This document shows, piece by piece, positions 62,214 to 63,894 of a stretch of DNA of 63,894 nucleotides. Below the pieces are notes generated by a model, which saw only the letters and a list, made by a program, of their open reading frames with translations, was not told the DNA's origin and ran no database searches. The DNA lies in the NCBI GenBank assembly GCA_017623685.1, contig JAGAOP010000017.1, positions 1 to 63,894 of the forward strand, in the 5' to 3' direction. How positions within the stretch are numbered: position 1 is the first letter of the stretch; every line of letters starts with the position of its first letter. The position numbers and the translations under genes are program-made. This DNA comes from Spirochaetaceae bacterium (GTDB lineage: Bacteria; Spirochaetota; Spirochaetia; Treponematales; Treponemataceae).

Positions 62214-62960
62214 TTATTCCAATTCCAAGTTATATTTTATAAGAAATCTGGAAAGAAAATAACCTCCAACAGCAAAACTAAAATCGCAAATGCAGTGGAT
62301 AACAAAAATCATATATTCTTTTCCTAATCTTATAAAAACTTCTGAAAAACTTAAAAAAATGCCTGTTATGGTTCCCCAAACAATATTTATACCTGTAAAA
62401 ATAAGGATTCCTAGAATTAATTTAAAACTTTGAACATGAAGAACGTTCAAAATGCTAAGAACCAAAAGAACTTTTATCAAAGTGGCAATCAACCTGCAAA
62501 TTGCAGAAAGCATAAAAAAGAATAAAGCTTTAAAGTCTAAATTATTTTCCAAAAAAGTAAAAAAGGATAAATAAAAATCCCCAACATTTCCCTCTGACAA
62601 ACCATAAACAAGCAAAAAACCATTTGCAACAACAAGAACAGAAATGCCAATTAAAATCGTACAAGCAAGTAATTTGGCTAAAAGAATTTTATCTAAACTA
62701 ATTGGCAAACAAAAAAGCAAATGACCCATATCTCCAAAAAGAAATTTACCAAAAGTTTGAATCACCATTAGAACTGATAAAAAAAACAATGCTCCCAAAG
62801 ATGAAAATAACATAAAAGTACTTATTTCAGAAAATAAATTATTGAAAATTATTTCCGCTATCACAAAGTAAAATGATAGTAAAGATAAACAAAAAAGACC
62901 TAAAACTGTAGCAAAAGAAATCCAAGTATGAGACATTTCCCATTTAAGTAACTTTAACAT
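62214..62960 (-). CDS. ABC transporter permease
   Basis: 248 aa, six predicted helices (about 15-40, 48-75, 92-115, 142-170, 175-205, 215-240). The second segment of hydrophilic loop GDMGHLLFCLPISLDKILLAKLLA resembles ABC-2-type permeases in which PIS..LLAKL follows the first helices. The substrate is unknown. It overlaps the ATPase gene by 7 nt and is translationally coupled. Confidence 0.82.
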   Translation of the reverse strand: MLKLLKWEMSHTWISFATVLGLFCLSLLSFYFVIAEIIFNNLFSEISTFMLFSSLGALFFLSVLMVIQTFGKFLFGDMGHLLFCLPISLDKILLAKLLACTILIGISVLVVANGFLLVYGLSEGNVGDFYLSFFTFLENNLDFKALFFFMLSAICRLIATLIKVLLVLSILNVLHVQSFKLILGILIFTGINIVWGTITGIFLSFSEVFIRLGKEYMIFVIHCICDFSFAVGGYFLSRFLIKYNLELE

Positions 62961-63643
62961 TTGAATTCCTCCTTGAATGAATCTTCCAAACTGATACCTT
63001 GCGATGTTATTTCCTTTACATTTTTATATAGAACAATTTTTCCTTTTTTTAGAAAAAGAGCTTCATCTAGTATTCTTTCTACATAGTGAATAAGATGAGT
63101 TGCAATTATTACGCTAGCTTCTTTATGATAATGTTCTAAAATCAGGTTGAAAACTTGATCTCTAGCAACAGGGTCAACACCAGCAATAGGTTCATCAAAT
63201 ATATATAATTCCGCATTTCTAGAAAGAGTGAGTAAAAGAGAAACTTTTTCTTGATTTCCCTTTGACAAGGACTTAATTCTAGCCTTCATATCTATATCCA
63301 ATGAATTGGCTATCAACTGTGCTTTTTCCATACTGAAATCTTCAAAAAAGTCAGCAAAAAAATTACAAGCTTCTTGAACTGTTTTAAATGAAAGAGAATG
63401 AGGTTTATCTGGCAAGTAAGAAATAAATGCCTTGGTAGATTCCCCAACGGTTAGCCCTTTTATTTTTACGTTTCCGCTATATTGTCGCAAAAGTCCCATC
63501 AACACTTTTAGTAAAGTTGTTTTGCCACTACCATTGGGACCTAACAATCCGATAATTTTCCCTGAAGGAAGAGAAAGATTCACATTATCTAATGCCAACT
63601 GTTTTTTATAACTCTTGGAAAGATTTTCTATTTCTACAAGCAA
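62954..63643 (-). CDS. ABC transporter ATPase (YtrB-like)
   Basis: 229 aa from a TTG at 63643, 6 nt after GGAGG; an in-frame TTG at 63661 lies upstream of the SD and is rejected. Walker A GLLGPNGSGKTTLLK (about 32-46), signature LSKGNQEKVSLLLTLSR (Lys and Asn replace the usual LSGGQ), Walker B AELYIFDEPIAGVDP and switch His in IIATHLI. The LSKGN signature fits the YtrB/GntR-associated ABC-2 exporters. Energises the overlapping permease. Confidence 0.9.
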   Translation of the reverse strand: MLVEIENLSKSYKKQLALDNVNLSLPSGKIIGLLGPNGSGKTTLLKVLMGLLRQYSGNVKIKGLTVGESTKAFISYLPDKPHSLSFKTVQEACNFFADFFEDFSMEKAQLIANSLDIDMKARIKSLSKGNQEKVSLLLTLSRNAELYIFDEPIAGVDPVARDQVFNLILEHYHKEASVIIATHLIHYVERILDEALFLKKGKIVLYKNVKEITSQGISLEDSFKEEFKC

Positions 63644-63760
63644 TGCACACCTCCAAAACAAAACAATTATACAATCTTAAGTTGTCCAGAATCAAGATAA
63701 ATACATTTCAAAAAAAACAAGATTCCCCTGTTTAATATTCAAAAAGTTTTTATAGGAGGA

Positions 63761-63894
63761 ATGATGAAGAGAACATTGTCATTCGTAATGGTATTACTGG
63801 CATTGGTAAGTTTTGTATTTGCTGATGTAACAGTAAAGGACCTTGGAGACGGCACCGCAGAGGTGACTTTCTTCTATGGTAATCCCAGAGCTTC
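63761..63894 (+). CDS. Secreted protein, N-terminal part (runs off window edge)
   Basis: ATG at 63761 (or 63764) follows AGGAGG. A signal peptide (KRTLSFVMVLLALVSFVFA) is followed by DVTVKDLGDGTAEVTFFYGNPRA. The start resembles the first strand of a CBM48/glycogen-binding or AMPK-beta-like domain of secreted treponemal proteins, but only about 44 residues are available, so this is tentative. Confidence 0.6.
   Translation, partial: MMKRTLSFVMVLLALVSFVFADVTVKDLGDGTAEVTFFYGNPRA

Noticed and set aside
1..63894. CRISPR arrays, insertion sequences, prophage or integrase genes
   Set aside because: No spaced direct-repeat array and no transposase, integrase or phage motif was seen.

Overview
The window looks like a chromosomal segment of a low-GC, saccharolytic, host-associated spirochaete, most likely a Treponema. 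This is inferred from the AT-rich composition, the many short lipoproteins with spirochaete-like lipoboxes, the ParE/ParC pair and the mix of gut-type starch utilisation with a succinate-forming pathway. I see no mobile element, CRISPR array or rRNA. Genes are densely packed on both strands and no gene-free gap exceeds about 260 nt.

Layout. 1-6.6 kb: 5' part of glyS (minus), divergent from parE-parC, a membrane protein, yigZ and efp. 6.7-13.1 kb: tRNA-Pro(GGG), rpmB, pncB, a CASTOR/POLLUX-like ion channel, and a lemA-TPM-TPM operon. 13.3-19.4 kb: an EAL phosphodiesterase, purD, two lipoproteins and a small XRE regulator with an operator-like palindrome. 19.5-21.9 kb: fabD-fabG-fabZ with an inverted repeat at the fabD transcription start. 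22-32.1 kb: a six-gene starch/maltodextrin operon (cytoplasmic amylase, lipoprotein pullulanase, malE, malF, malG, lipoprotein amylase) behind a near-consensus promoter, with intercistronic hairpins around malE. 32.2-42.4 kb: a U32 protein, a serine-less HSL-type hydrolase, metA, arginase, htpG, a TPR lipoprotein and a SulP transporter. 42.5-43.9 kb: a MATE exporter.

44-56.7 kb is the most striking region: one long minus-strand gene run, mdh - fumC - hdrB - hdrC - hdrA - flxD(mvhD) - flxC - flxB - flxA - frdB - frdA - AspT-like transporter - thioredoxin-like [2Fe-2S] ferredoxin. It encodes the whole reductive branch from oxaloacetate to succinate, with a soluble fumarate reductase lacking a membrane anchor, physically joined to an NADH-linked Flx-Hdr flavin-bifurcation module. 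I propose a cytoplasmic, electron-bifurcating NADH:fumarate/ferredoxin oxidoreductase with a dedicated dicarboxylate exporter.

56.8-63.9 kb: a second EAL protein with a degenerate GGDEF domain, an SSB lacking the acidic tail, a large U32 protein (RlhA-like), an ABC exporter pair and the start of a secreted protein.

A second window-wide signal is promoter placement. About nine transcription units (parE, purD, xre, a lipoprotein, the hydrolase, metA, arginase, MATE, rlhA) have a good -10 box only 6-9 nt upstream of an AUG that has no Shine-Dalgarno sequence, so they are predicted to make leaderless mRNAs. SD-led genes sit beside them.
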